From: Haloarcula regularis
Lineage (GTDB): Archaea; Halobacteriota; Halobacteria; Halobacteriales; Haloarculaceae
Direction: 5' to 3'
NCBI RefSeq assembly: GCF_029338315.1
Contig: NZ_CP119794.1
Coordinates: 1,488,001 to 1,552,000, forward strand
DNA: 64,000 nucleotides
The position numbers and the translations under genes were made by a program. This document shows, one piece after another, positions 38,974 to 46,872 of this stretch. The stretch's first letter is position 1. Each line of letters opens with the position of its first letter. The notes under the pieces are model-generated. The model ran no database searches. It was not told the DNA's origin and was given only the letters and a program-made list of their open reading frames with translations.

Positions 38974-39327
38974 ATGTATGGAAACTCGCCGTTCGGTGGA
39001 GAGACGGAGGAAGTGACGCTCACCGCCGAGCAACGCGACCAGCTCCGGAAGGACCTGGCGAGCGTCGCGGCCCGGACCCGCGAGTTGCTCCCCAGCGAGT
39101 TCGTAGTGGGCTCTGAGATCCACAACAGCGAGACGGGCCCGCGGGCGACCATCGCGGTCCAGCCGCCCGTCGGCTCCGTCGTCAGCGCGGACTACCGACC
39201 GGAGGACGCCGAGAGTTCGAGCATCACGTCGGACGAACGCGACGAGCTCGCCCAGGGTATCGCCGCCTCGGCCGCCCTGCAGGTCAAGCAGGTGCTGGGC
39301 GAGGACACCGCCCCGACCGCACAGTAA
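38974..39327 (+). CDS. Small haloarchaeal DUF5811-like protein
   Basis: This 117-residue protein has a conserved-looking core ARTRELLPSEFVVGSEI and a C-terminal helix. The start MYGNSPFGGE lies downstream of a TTTTAGTAC box in the spacer. Family recognition is from memory and function is unknown. It is preceded by a 230-bp spacer shared with pan, in which I see nothing else. Confidence 0.75.
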   Translation: MYGNSPFGGETEEVTLTAEQRDQLRKDLASVAARTRELLPSEFVVGSEIHNSETGPRATIAVQPPVGSVVSADYRPEDAESSSITSDERDELAQGIAASAALQVKQVLGEDTAPTAQ

Positions 39328-39395
39328 GTCGCCACCGAACGCACTCGTTCTGTCCGGCCGCCGCCGGCACGTCTCGAGCGGTCTTTCGCACCGAA

Positions 39396-41069
39396 TTAGC
39401 GCAGCTCTTCGTCGATGACGTCGGCGGTCCGCAGCGCCAGGGCGGCGATGGTCAGCGTCGGGTTGTTGGCACCGCCGGTCGGGAACACGCTCGAGGAGGC
39501 GATCCAGAGGTTCCCCAGGTCGTGGGTCCGGCAATACTCGTCGACGACGCTCTCCTGGGGGTCGGTGCCCATCCGGGTGGTCCCCATGTGGTGTGAGCTC
39601 ATCTCGCGGTCCTCGAGTGTCAGCGTGCCCGTGATCTCCGCGCCGAGGGCGTCCATGATGTCGGCCTGCACCTCGAGACAGTACGCCATGGTCTCGCGCT
39701 CGTGGTCGCTGTCGGAGAGTTCGATGGAGGGGACCGGCCGGTCGTACGTGTCGGTCGTCGAGCGGTCAAGCGTCACCCGGTTCTCGGCCCGGGGAAGCAT
39801 CTCGCCCGCGCCTCGGATGGAGACGGGATAGGGCGGCCCGTCCGTCGTCGGGAGCTCGAGGTCCTCGCCCAGCTGGGTCTGACTGAACGGGTCCGTGGCC
39901 AGGCCGGCCATGTCCTCGACGGAGCCAACCGCACCGAGGAGCTGGGACATCGCCGGGTCCCGGGTCTGTGCGCCGCCCGAGTTCGACGCCGCGTTGTTGC
40001 CGAACGTGAGGTGGAAGCTCCCGGGGACCGGGTCCTCGTGGTCGTAGAACTCGTCGCTCCGACTGGAGACCCAGCCGATGTTGTTCTGCCACGTGGGGTC
40101 GTCCAGCACCGCCCGCGTCTCGACGCTCGGATGGTCCATGAGGTACCGGCCGACGGCGCCACTGGAGTTGGCGAGGCCGTTAGGGTACTGGTCCGAGTCC
40201 GAGAGCAGGAGGAGGCGCGGCGTCTCGATGCCGCCCGCGGCGACGACGAAGTGGTCGGCCTCCTGGCGGTACTCGGTGCCCTCGGGGGTGACGTAGACGA
40301 CGGACTCGACCGAGTCGCCGTCGTCGTCGTGTTCGATAGCGAGCACCTGCACCTGGTCGACGATTCGGGCGCCCTCGGCCTCGGCCTTGCGGGCGTGGAC
40401 CTCGGCGCTGTACTTCGCGCCGGACGGGCAGGCGTTACAGACGCCGTAGCCGATACAGCCCGAACGGCCGTCGTAGGCCTCCGAGTTGATGGCCTTGGGC
40501 TGGGTGGCCATCGAGATGCCCAGCTCGTCGCAGGCCTCCCTGAACAGCTCGTCGGAGTAGCTCGGCGCGAACCCCTCGAGGGGATACGGCGAGTCCCGCG
40601 GCGGCCCGTGGGGGTTGTCGTCGATACCCGAAACGCCCATCTCGCGCTCGGCGAGGTCGTAGTAGGGGCTCAGGTCGGCATAGGAGATGGGCCAGTCCGT
40701 CGCCAGGCCGTACCGGGACTCCATCTCGAAGTCCTTCTCGTGGAGCCGCGGCGTGTTCCCGTCCCAGTGCAGCGACGTGCCGCCAACGGCCTTGACACGG
40801 ACCTTGTTCAGGCGCGCGAAGATGTCGCCGGTCGAGGAGTAGCGGTCCCGGGCCTCGTCGACCCAGAAGGCCTCGCGCTCGAAGTCGGGGCGCAACCACA
40901 TCTCCATGCGGCGGTGGTGGTCCTGCTGGGTGTAGCGCTCCCCGGCGTCGAGGACGACGACGTCGTGACCCCGGCGCGCCAGCGAGTAGGCCATGATAGC
41001 GCCCGCCGGCCCCGCGCCGACGATACAGACGTCGGCCGGCGACGGTGACCGGTCTTTGCCGTCGCTCAC
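39396..41069 (-). CDS. GMC-family FAD dehydrogenase, large subunit
   Basis: This 557-residue flavoprotein has the FAD loop VGAGPAGAIMAYSLARRG near residue 18. A cysteine cluster CIGYGVCNACPSG (about residue 207) resembles the Fe-S-binding Cys set of membrane sugar/alcohol dehydrogenases. The C-terminal GMC_oxred_C domain has SSHHMGTTRMG and the end TGGANNPTLTIAALALR. The small subunit is encoded directly upstream with an ATGA overlap. It is probably an oxidoreductase for a sugar, sugar acid or alcohol that feeds the respiratory chain; the substrate is unknown. Confidence 0.88.
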   Translation of the reverse strand: MSDGKDRSPSPADVCIVGAGPAGAIMAYSLARRGHDVVVLDAGERYTQQDHHRRMEMWLRPDFEREAFWVDEARDRYSSTGDIFARLNKVRVKAVGGTSLHWDGNTPRLHEKDFEMESRYGLATDWPISYADLSPYYDLAEREMGVSGIDDNPHGPPRDSPYPLEGFAPSYSDELFREACDELGISMATQPKAINSEAYDGRSGCIGYGVCNACPSGAKYSAEVHARKAEAEGARIVDQVQVLAIEHDDDGDSVESVVYVTPEGTEYRQEADHFVVAAGGIETPRLLLLSDSDQYPNGLANSSGAVGRYLMDHPSVETRAVLDDPTWQNNIGWVSSRSDEFYDHEDPVPGSFHLTFGNNAASNSGGAQTRDPAMSQLLGAVGSVEDMAGLATDPFSQTQLGEDLELPTTDGPPYPVSIRGAGEMLPRAENRVTLDRSTTDTYDRPVPSIELSDSDHERETMAYCLEVQADIMDALGAEITGTLTLEDREMSSHHMGTTRMGTDPQESVVDEYCRTHDLGNLWIASSSVFPTGGANNPTLTIAALALRTADVIDEELR

Positions 41070-41674
41070 TGGCCGTCACCTCCCGGCCCGCGCTTGTAGA
41101 CGTCCGTGCCGCCGGGGTACCCCGGCGGGTTGGCGATGCCCGTCAGGTCGCTGCTCTCGGGCGCGGTCAGCATGACGTAGAGCAGGTCGCCCAGGAGGTA
41201 AAAGCGGACCCGCTCGGCGGTCGTGCCGTCCGCCGTCGGGTGTACCTCGGTGGCGCCCATCGAGTGCAGGACGCCGCGGCGGTGCCCGGGCGAGAGGGCG
41301 GTCACCGGCCCGCCGAACCGGGCCCGCGCGTGTTCGTCGACGGCCTCGACGGCCGCGACCAGCTGGTCGAAGTGGCCCTCCTGGGGCTCGACGCGGCCGA
41401 AGACACGGTTCTCGATCCACGACTCGTCGACGGGCATCGAGGGCGGGTAGATGGCCTCGGCCAGGGCCGTCAGTGTCTCGATGTGGGCGTCCGAGGCGGG
41501 CGCGTCACTCGCGTCGCCACCGCCGCCGGGAGTCAGGCCCGCACCGCCTCCGACGCCGTACCCGTAGCCACCGGCGGCGACGGCCGCACCGCCGAGCGCG
41601 GCGAGCAGCTGGCGCCGCGAGAGCGACGGCAGGTCGTCGCGCGTGTCCGTCAGGGTCGACTTGCTGTCAGTCAT
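41066..41674 (-). CDS. Gluconate 2-dehydrogenase subunit 3-like small subunit
   Basis: This 202-residue protein has a Tat signal SRRQLLAALGGAAVAAGG. It likely co-exports the folded GMC large subunit, which lacks its own signal. The core LTALAEAIYPPSMP and FYLLGDLLYVML match the gluconate 2-dehydrogenase subunit 3 family. It overlaps both neighbours by a few bases, marking a three-gene operon. Confidence 0.85.
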   Translation of the reverse strand: MTDSKSTLTDTRDDLPSLSRRQLLAALGGAAVAAGGYGYGVGGGAGLTPGGGGDASDAPASDAHIETLTALAEAIYPPSMPVDESWIENRVFGRVEPQEGHFDQLVAAVEAVDEHARARFGGPVTALSPGHRRGVLHSMGATEVHPTADGTTAERVRFYLLGDLLYVMLTAPESSDLTGIANPPGYPGGTDVYKRGPGGDGQ

Positions 41675-42761
41675 TATCGGTCCCCCCGTTGACGAAATCG
41701 ATGTCCGGCGTCGGCGACTGGACCCGTGTCCGACCGAGACTGACCAGGACCCACGAGAGGACGCCGGCCAGCGGCGCCGACAGCACCACCGCGAGTTCGC
41801 CGTAGCGGTAAACGGACAGTAACACCGCACTGCCCACGGTCGCCACGAGCGACCCGGTTCCCAGCAGGCCGGCGACGTAGTAGGCAAGCTGGATGTCGGT
41901 CGGGAACAGGCCCAGGTCGTGCGCGAGCAGGTCGGTGCCGATGGCCCCGACGAGCCACGCGGCCCCGACGACGAACAGGGCGAGGGTCGTCAGCCGGCCG
42001 GGTCGGGTCCCCACGGTCGCTCGCGGGACCGAGACAGCACGGCCGAGACGTCGCGCGGTGACGATGGCGGCGACGCCGACGAGGCCGGCGACGAGGACGC
42101 CGGGGAGCAGGTCGGCTGCGGCCGTGTAGAACCGTTCGTGGCCGGCCACCGTCGCCACCCACGCCGAGGCCGCCGTGGCGTACAGCCCGGCGACGACGGT
42201 GCCCACGACGTAGGACCGGAGCGCGCGCGGGGGCGACCGGACCGAGAGACGGGCACGGCCGCCGGCGAGGGCGGGCGAGAACCACGCGAGTAGCCCGACG
42301 AAGACACAGAGCCAGACGGCGAGGGTGAGCGTCCCAACGCCGACGGCACCGCGGAACAGGTCGTGTATCACGAGACCACTGGTCCCACCGAGCGCGGCCG
42401 ACGGACCGACGAACAGCGCCGCAGCGACCAGGAGGCCACCGACGACGGCGACCGGAATCCTGGCCGACGTGGCCACCGCCACGAGCAGGAAGCCGGCCCC
42501 CGACGCGAGGGCGACGTGTTCGGGCACCACCGGTGTGGCGACCGAAGACCGCTGTAGTTTCTCCCACATATACGTGGACAGAACGACCAGACTGGCATAG
42601 TAACAGAGTCCCTGAAGTGCCGCGGGCACGGTCGAGCGAGGGTGCAGAACCGGAAAGTCGTCCGAAGAAACCGTACGAACGCCACAGTTCCAGTCTCCGC
42701 CTCGTTCGGGTTCGCTGAGTCGGTTGCTGGCGTCGCCGCCTCGAATCCGGTCGGTCGTCAC
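41667..42761 (-). CDS. Multi-spanning membrane protein in the GMC dehydrogenase operon
   Basis: This 364-residue protein has about nine hydrophobic helices from residue 45 on and a soluble N-terminus. It has no heme- or quinone-binding motif I can name. It is the first gene of the operon and overlaps the small subunit by 8 bp, so it could be the membrane anchor or electron acceptor of the dehydrogenase. That role is inferred only from position. Confidence 0.7.
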   Translation of the reverse strand: MTTDRIRGGDASNRLSEPERGGDWNCGVRTVSSDDFPVLHPRSTVPAALQGLCYYASLVVLSTYMWEKLQRSSVATPVVPEHVALASGAGFLLVAVATSARIPVAVVGGLLVAAALFVGPSAALGGTSGLVIHDLFRGAVGVGTLTLAVWLCVFVGLLAWFSPALAGGRARLSVRSPPRALRSYVVGTVVAGLYATAASAWVATVAGHERFYTAAADLLPGVLVAGLVGVAAIVTARRLGRAVSVPRATVGTRPGRLTTLALFVVGAAWLVGAIGTDLLAHDLGLFPTDIQLAYYVAGLLGTGSLVATVGSAVLLSVYRYGELAVVLSAPLAGVLSWVLVSLGRTRVQSPTPDIDFVNGGTDND

Positions 42762-42868
42762 GGTGGGAGACGGCCCTGGCGCGGGGGAGCGTGCTCAGCC
42801 AGCAAAACACGCAGATTCGACGTTTCAGGGCGGGAGTAGGGACCGACTACCGGCAACCAGTGCCGGCG

Positions 42869-43051
42869 TCACGCCGTGTCGTCGGGCGGGTCACAGAACA
42901 GCGCGTAGCCGATGGAGCCGCCGGCGGGCAGACTGCCCGCACCGAGTGCGGTCCAGAGACTCAGCGAGGAGGTCAGACCCCCGACGGCTGCCACCAGCAT
43001 CGACAGCGCGATACTGAGGAGGACGAGGTCAGGTGTCGAGAGACCGAGCAT
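42869..43051 (-). CDS. Small two-helix membrane protein
   Basis: This 60-residue protein has two hydrophobic helices (about residues 8-30 and 36-52). An ATTTAATTA box at 43078-43086 lies 27-35 bp upstream on the same strand, which suits a leaderless transcript. It is the last host gene before the integrated element. Function is unknown. Confidence 0.6.
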   Translation of the reverse strand: MLGLSTPDLVLLSIALSMLVAAVGGLTSSLSLWTALGAGSLPAGGSIGYALFCDPPDDTA

Positions 43052-43153
43052 CGTGTCTGCGGGTAGACACGCCCGCTAATTAAATATTATTACTCGCCCG
43101 CGGGATGGAGATGAGTCCCACCTCCGGCACGAATCTGGTGTGGCCGGCGCCCG

Positions 43154-43175
43154 TCACTTGCCCCAGAACGGGTCC
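43154..43175. repeat. attL: host remnant of the aIF5B gene 3' end
   Basis: On the minus strand this reads DPFWGK-stop, the same end as aIF5B at 62.6 kb. It matches the right-hand copy at 20 of 22 positions. The longest shared core is CCCCAGAACGG, where strand exchange presumably took place. Confidence 0.8.
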
Positions 43176-43180
43176 GTGTC

Positions 43181-43199
43181 TTACTTAGATTCTACGTAA
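43181..43199 (+). promoter_or_regulatory. Left arm site of the element (TTACTTA-N5-TACGTAA)
   Basis: This site is 5 bp inside attL. The exact reverse complement of both 7-mers, with the same 5-bp spacer length, occurs 8 bp inside attR. It is a likely integrase or excisionase binding site. Confidence 0.65.
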
Positions 43200-43246
43200 C
43201 TTATTTCCCTAGCCGATCCGTATGAGAAGGTGAGGCGACCTTCATA

Positions 43247-43519
43247 ATGTCCGATTCCACCACGGACGACAGTAGCTTAGAAGAGCAAGTAGAGGAACTC
43301 CAAGATCAATTGGAACGGCTTGAGGATAAGACGCAGGGGAATGATCGTTTCCGTATTGAAGCCTATGACCTTGCTATAGAGGCGTCGAGTGAGGAGACGG
43401 GGCTTCGGGAGATTATTGAGATGTGTTCGGCGGAGTTCTCTGAGGTTATGACTCGGGCTCTCGTGGGCGAGTATCAGGAGATCGAGCGTGAGGATATGTT
43501 TAGCCAGTTCTTGGGATGA
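43247..43519 (+). CDS. Small acidic coiled-coil protein at the left end of the element
   Basis: This 90-residue protein has a heptad-rich N-terminus (LEEQVEELQDQLERLEDK). Its C-terminal half could be a short helical bundle. A GAAGGT/ACCTTC hairpin at 43226-43243 has a GAGG Shine-Dalgarno-like loop just before the ATG, so translation may be modulated. No family is recognised. It is the first of three rightward genes. Confidence 0.65.
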   Translation: MSDSTTDDSSLEEQVEELQDQLERLEDKTQGNDRFRIEAYDLAIEASSEETGLREIIEMCSAEFSEVMTRALVGEYQEIEREDMFSQFLG

Positions 43520-43522
43520 CTG

Positions 43523-43927
43523 ATGTTCGGGTTCTTCAGCTCCGACACGGAGGAAGACGATGAAGAGGAAGATCCTGAAACTCTCCCTATTCAGGTTACG
43601 AAGATGAAACAAGAGCAATTGGTGGAGGAGACTAATAACTGGATTAAGCGTCTGAATCGCAAGGGAGACTGGAGCGTTTACCTCTTGCCTGAAGATCCGA
43701 CCCTCGACCAGTTGAACACGGTAGACGACGACTTAGACCGACTCTATTCTAAGATTTCTTCTAATCGCCCCGACGACCGGGAAGAGCGTATGCTGGTATT
43801 GAATGCTCGCCAGAGTCTTCAGGTCCTCTTAGAGATGTACGATGTTTATGATTCTATTACAAAGCCTGTGGAAACTTCTAGCAACGAAAACAGAGACAAC
43901 AATAACGGTTCCACGGCCAAAGTTTAA
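43523..43927 (+). CDS. Uncharacterised acidic element protein
   Basis: This 134-residue protein has an N-terminal MFGFFSSDTEEDDEEED run, a helical middle (ETNNWIKRLNRKGDWSVYLLPED) and an Asn-rich tail. It starts 3 bp after the previous stop, so the two are co-transcribed. No function is recognised. Confidence 0.65.
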   Translation: MFGFFSSDTEEDDEEEDPETLPIQVTKMKQEQLVEETNNWIKRLNRKGDWSVYLLPEDPTLDQLNTVDDDLDRLYSKISSNRPDDREERMLVLNARQSLQVLLEMYDVYDSITKPVETSSNENRDNNNGSTAKV

Positions 43928-43966
43928 CAGGAATATAAATAGAACTAGAATACAAATTAATTAGAC

Positions 43967-44449
43967 ATGGAACGAAGAACATTCGTTAAGTCCGTGGGTG
44001 CGCTTCCGTTTGTATCGCTACCGAGTATAGACCAACCAGAGGAGTTCTGGGAGATTGACTCTGAGTGGTTTTCTAAGTCGGATTTCGGGCGGATTCGTTT
44101 AATCGAGAACGGGGAAGAACAGCATACATTCCATTACGACAATTACCAGTTGTGGCAGAAAACCACGCTTCTAAATGCTCGTTTCGTGGCTGATTCTGGC
44201 TCTACTTCTACGGACTATGTAGCCGACCTGTTCAGCCTCAATCTGAAGAAGATCTACATCGACCCGCCCTATTTCTTTAGCCGATTCTCTGGCGAGCGTT
44301 CAGAAGTCCAGATTAGGCAAGGAAAGTACGCCTCTACGGAGTTTGTCTACGTACTTGAGCAACACAACGAAGAAGCATTAGAAGGCTATTCTGGCGGTGC
44401 TGATAGCCTTTCTAATGTTGTTGAGGAAGTAGCGGAATGGTTAGAATAG
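43967..44449 (+). CDS. Element protein with a twin-arginine-type signal
   Basis: This 160-residue protein begins MERRTFVKSVGALPFVSLPS: a Tat-like R-R-x-F-V-K motif followed by a short hydrophobic stretch. The rest is a mixed alpha/beta soluble domain with several aromatic residues. It is probably exported folded or anchored by the uncleaved signal. It is the second Tat-type substrate candidate in an element that also encodes TatA. No family is recognised. Confidence 0.65.
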   Translation: MERRTFVKSVGALPFVSLPSIDQPEEFWEIDSEWFSKSDFGRIRLIENGEEQHTFHYDNYQLWQKTTLLNARFVADSGSTSTDYVADLFSLNLKKIYIDPPYFFSRFSGERSEVQIRQGKYASTEFVYVLEQHNEEALEGYSGGADSLSNVVEEVAEWLE

Positions 44450-44468
44450 GGGTCGCAAGAAAGAAGGC

Positions 44469-44696
44469 TCAGGGTGTAAGCTCGATCTTGTTCCGATTTG
44501 GAGTGTAGATCTCGCCCCTGTAGAATAGGATGGCGACGGCGTATGTGATACTTCGAGCGTCCAGATCACACTTTTTGGATATGTATGTCAAGTTCAGTGG
44601 GATATTATCTCGATCAGCTTCTCGGATCACGTCTTTAACTTGTTCTAGTTTCTCTTCATCGAGTTCAACTATTACTGTTTCTTTCTTGCTTCCCAT
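44469..44696 (-). CDS. Small winged-helix-like regulator
   Basis: This 75-residue protein has a helix-turn-helix-like segment (LNLTYISKKCDLDARSITYAV) and a C-terminal wing (GEIYTPNRNKIELTP). It is leftward and downstream of the short recombinase gene. It could control the left-end genes; no target is identified. Confidence 0.6.
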   Translation of the reverse strand: MGSKKETVIVELDEEKLEQVKDVIREADRDNIPLNLTYISKKCDLDARSITYAVAILFYRGEIYTPNRNKIELTP

Positions 44697-44734
44697 ACAT
44701 ATACATTTATAAAAAGTTCCTAAAGTGTTGTCGG

Positions 44735-45328
44735 CTACTTCATTTCGCTCCCAATTTTGCTCGGGGTCGGCTTTCCGAGGTAGGGTTCTATGGCTTGGTA
44801 ACTACTCCAACCGCCAATCTCCATCATAACTCTCACATTCACGGATTCTTCGACCAGATGATGATTAGCCCAACTTCGGCGGAGATCGTGGCTGGAGACG
44901 TGTTGCCACCGCTCATTTCCAGTCTCTTGAGCTAATTCGTTAGTAATCTCACGAATCCAACGTCGAGCAGTGTCTACACTCTTAGACACATACGGCTCAG
45001 AATCATCAATTTCTCTCTCAGACTGGTATCGGTCAAGATTATTCTTGACTTCTTTCGGGACGTAAGCATCTCTGACAGTCTTTACTCCACCTTTCGTGTT
45101 CTTGCCCTTCAGCTCCATTTCCCAATATTCTCCATCGCTATTCCAACGGAGATTTTCAGGTTTAGCGGTCAACGCTCCAGAAACTCGGCAACCAACACGG
45201 GCGCATAATTGAACTAAAATTTCTTGTTCCCAATCTCTACTCCTTGCTTTTTCTTCTACCTGTTCTACTTCATCAGGATAATCTAACCATACTTTGACCT
45301 CATGTTCTGAATCATCTATTCTAACCAT
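44735..45328 (-). CDS. Short tyrosine recombinase (catalytic domain only)
   Basis: This 197-residue protein has an Arg I region VGCRVSGALTAKPENL, then HDLRRSWANHHL (His-x-x-Arg), then GGWSSYQAIEPYL with the likely catalytic Tyr. It has no N-terminal arm- or core-binding domain, unlike the integrase at the right end. Haloarchaeal elements often carry such short recombinases. It may act in inversion, dimer resolution or excision. Confidence 0.85.
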   Translation of the reverse strand: MVRIDDSEHEVKVWLDYPDEVEQVEEKARSRDWEQEILVQLCARVGCRVSGALTAKPENLRWNSDGEYWEMELKGKNTKGGVKTVRDAYVPKEVKNNLDRYQSEREIDDSEPYVSKSVDTARRWIREITNELAQETGNERWQHVSSHDLRRSWANHHLVEESVNVRVMMEIGGWSSYQAIEPYLGKPTPSKIGSEMK

Positions 45329-45480
45329 ACACGGTTACTTATGTTCTTTCCGTTTAAAAATCTTTGTATGTTTCTCTATTTTCGTTCTATATTGGGCTTC
45401 ATCAGGAATATCTACACGAGTTGTACTACAACCCGTTTACTCCAATAGTACAGAGTAACGTCAGAAGAGTTGTTGTTCAG

Positions 45481-46263
45481 CTACTCCGACTCGAAGGTGT
45501 ACTTCCACACCCGTTCTGTTTCTACTCGGTCGTCTCCATCTGCGTCCTCAAATACCTCGAATTCAAATAGGTAGATATCGCCTTCATCGTCCAGTTTCAC
45601 AGCCAGTGTCCTGACTGAGTTGGGGTACTGACTCTTGTGTTCTATTCCTCGGGTGTTACGGATTAGCTGATTTCGATTGAGGGTTTCACCTTTCCCCTTC
45701 GCTTCAACTGCAAGGACATGATGTGACCCATTATCGTCCTCTCCGATGTAGAGGTCGTCCAGCTCGGCCTCTCTCCCTTGGACTCGGAACCGCAGGTGAC
45801 TGGTGAGGTGGTAGGTGTCGAGTCCAGTGAAGTCGTCCAGTATCTCTGCGTATCGTACTTGTGTGAGTACGCCTTGTTCATCTTCTCCGATGTAGTCACG
45901 GACGGCTTCAGGGAGTGCATCGACGCTGGTGGTGTGGGTTTCGTCTACAGTGTCGGGGACGGGGATCAGCTGGTTGCGTTTGGTGAAGAGATATGTTGGG
46001 TCTTCACCGGGGCGGTTGTCGTCGATGATGATCGCACTATACCCGTGCTGTGCGATTGAATCAGGGAGTGGACGGCGGCTTCGGTAGGCGTATGGAATGT
46101 CTGGGACGTTCCCTACTTCAATGTCCAGCTCGTCCATGGCGTCTCCGATATCGTCCCGGTGGAATGGAACGTCTTCTTCAAGTGGGTCTTCGACGGTTTG
46201 ACCCAGTTGTTCTACTTTCTGTTCGAACACGTGTTCGATGATTCGCTGGTATTTACCTGCCAT
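45481..46263 (-). CDS. Probable type II restriction endonuclease (PD-(D/E)xK-like)
   Basis: Read from the ATG of MAGKYQRIIE (a GTG 18 bp upstream is also possible), this 260-residue protein has a candidate nuclease core: Asp169/Asp170 in ELDDLYIG, then Glu187-x-Lys189 in LAVEAKGKGE after a hydrophobic strand. A methyltransferase gene lies 600 bp away on the other strand, with a regulator between. An identical 13-bp promoter-like element precedes both. The recognition sequence is unknown. Confidence 0.7.
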   Translation of the reverse strand: MAGKYQRIIEHVFEQKVEQLGQTVEDPLEEDVPFHRDDIGDAMDELDIEVGNVPDIPYAYRSRRPLPDSIAQHGYSAIIIDDNRPGEDPTYLFTKRNQLIPVPDTVDETHTTSVDALPEAVRDYIGEDEQGVLTQVRYAEILDDFTGLDTYHLTSHLRFRVQGREAELDDLYIGEDDNGSHHVLAVEAKGKGETLNRNQLIRNTRGIEHKSQYPNSVRTLAVKLDDEGDIYLFEFEVFEDADGDDRVETERVWKYTFESE

Positions 46264-46335
46264 CGAGCGAACCGATGACACTTCGATACAATAACCTATC
46301 CTCGATTTGACATAACTAGAAAGTCATCCGTTTGG

Positions 46336-46348
46336 TATCTTTATAGTT
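46336..46348 (-). promoter_or_regulatory. 13-bp promoter/operator element of the endonuclease gene
   Basis: On the minus strand this reads AACTATAAAGATA, 73 bp before the endonuclease ATG. The same 13 bp occur upstream of the methyltransferase. It contains a TATA-like core. Confidence 0.5.
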
Positions 46349-46396
46349 ATTCGATTTATTCCGTCAGCTGAGAAGGTTGATGAGGTAGAGAAGGAA

Positions 46397-46732
46397 TTAT
46401 TCTGGTGCGACGGGTGGCTCTCGGAATTCGAAGTGGTATTCGTTTTCGACTACTTCGAGCATAAGACGGCGACCGTTACCAGAGAGCCTGAATTCTTTCC
46501 TCGGTCGTTTGTATGGCCCTTGTACTGTGGATGATTCGATGATTCCAGTGTTTTCGAGTCTGTTGAGGTGGTAGAGGATTGATTCACTATCTATTTCGAA
46601 TTCGTCTTTCTCGGCTAGCTCTGGTGCTGCGACTGGTCCATCAACGACGTGTGTGAGTATACGTAGTCGTTTCTCGTCTGCGAGATTCTTGAGTAATTTT
46701 TCTTGTTCAGTGAGGTCGGTGCTGTCGATCAT
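46397..46732 (-). CDS. ArsR-like winged-helix regulator
   Basis: This 111-residue protein has the pattern of ArsR/PadR-type regulators: LADEKRLRILTHVVDGP, then the recognition region ESILYHLNRLENTGIIESS and a basic wing (YKRPRKEFRLSGNGRR). It lies between the endonuclease and methyltransferase genes, a place where control proteins of restriction-modification systems are found. It may act on the shared 13-bp element. Confidence 0.8.
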   Translation of the reverse strand: MIDSTDLTEQEKLLKNLADEKRLRILTHVVDGPVAAPELAEKDEFEIDSESILYHLNRLENTGIIESSTVQGPYKRPRKEFRLSGNGRRLMLEVVENEYHFEFREPPVAPE

Positions 46733-46806
46733 CGGGTCGATCAGATGATTGTCTCTTGAATAACTGCTTGGTCCATATCGAACACCTTTCTAGACGACCA
46801 TCGAAA

Positions 46807-46819
46807 AACTATAAAGATA
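46807..46819 (+). promoter_or_regulatory. 13-bp promoter/operator element of the methyltransferase gene
   Basis: AACTATAAAGATA lies 54 bp before the methyltransferase ATG and is identical to the inverted copy in front of the endonuclease gene. Confidence 0.5.
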
Positions 46820-46872
46820 TCTAGTCCCAACTTGGATGAGAGGACAGCGTACCTCCAGAGAGGAACACAAAT

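Noticed and set aside
43154..43175. tRNA gene as the integration target
   Set aside because: Neither end folds as a tRNA; both ends encode the C-terminus of aIF5B.
45364..45570. A 68-codon rightward frame between the short recombinase and the nuclease
   Set aside because: It overlaps the nuclease C-terminus antisense and has no start context.
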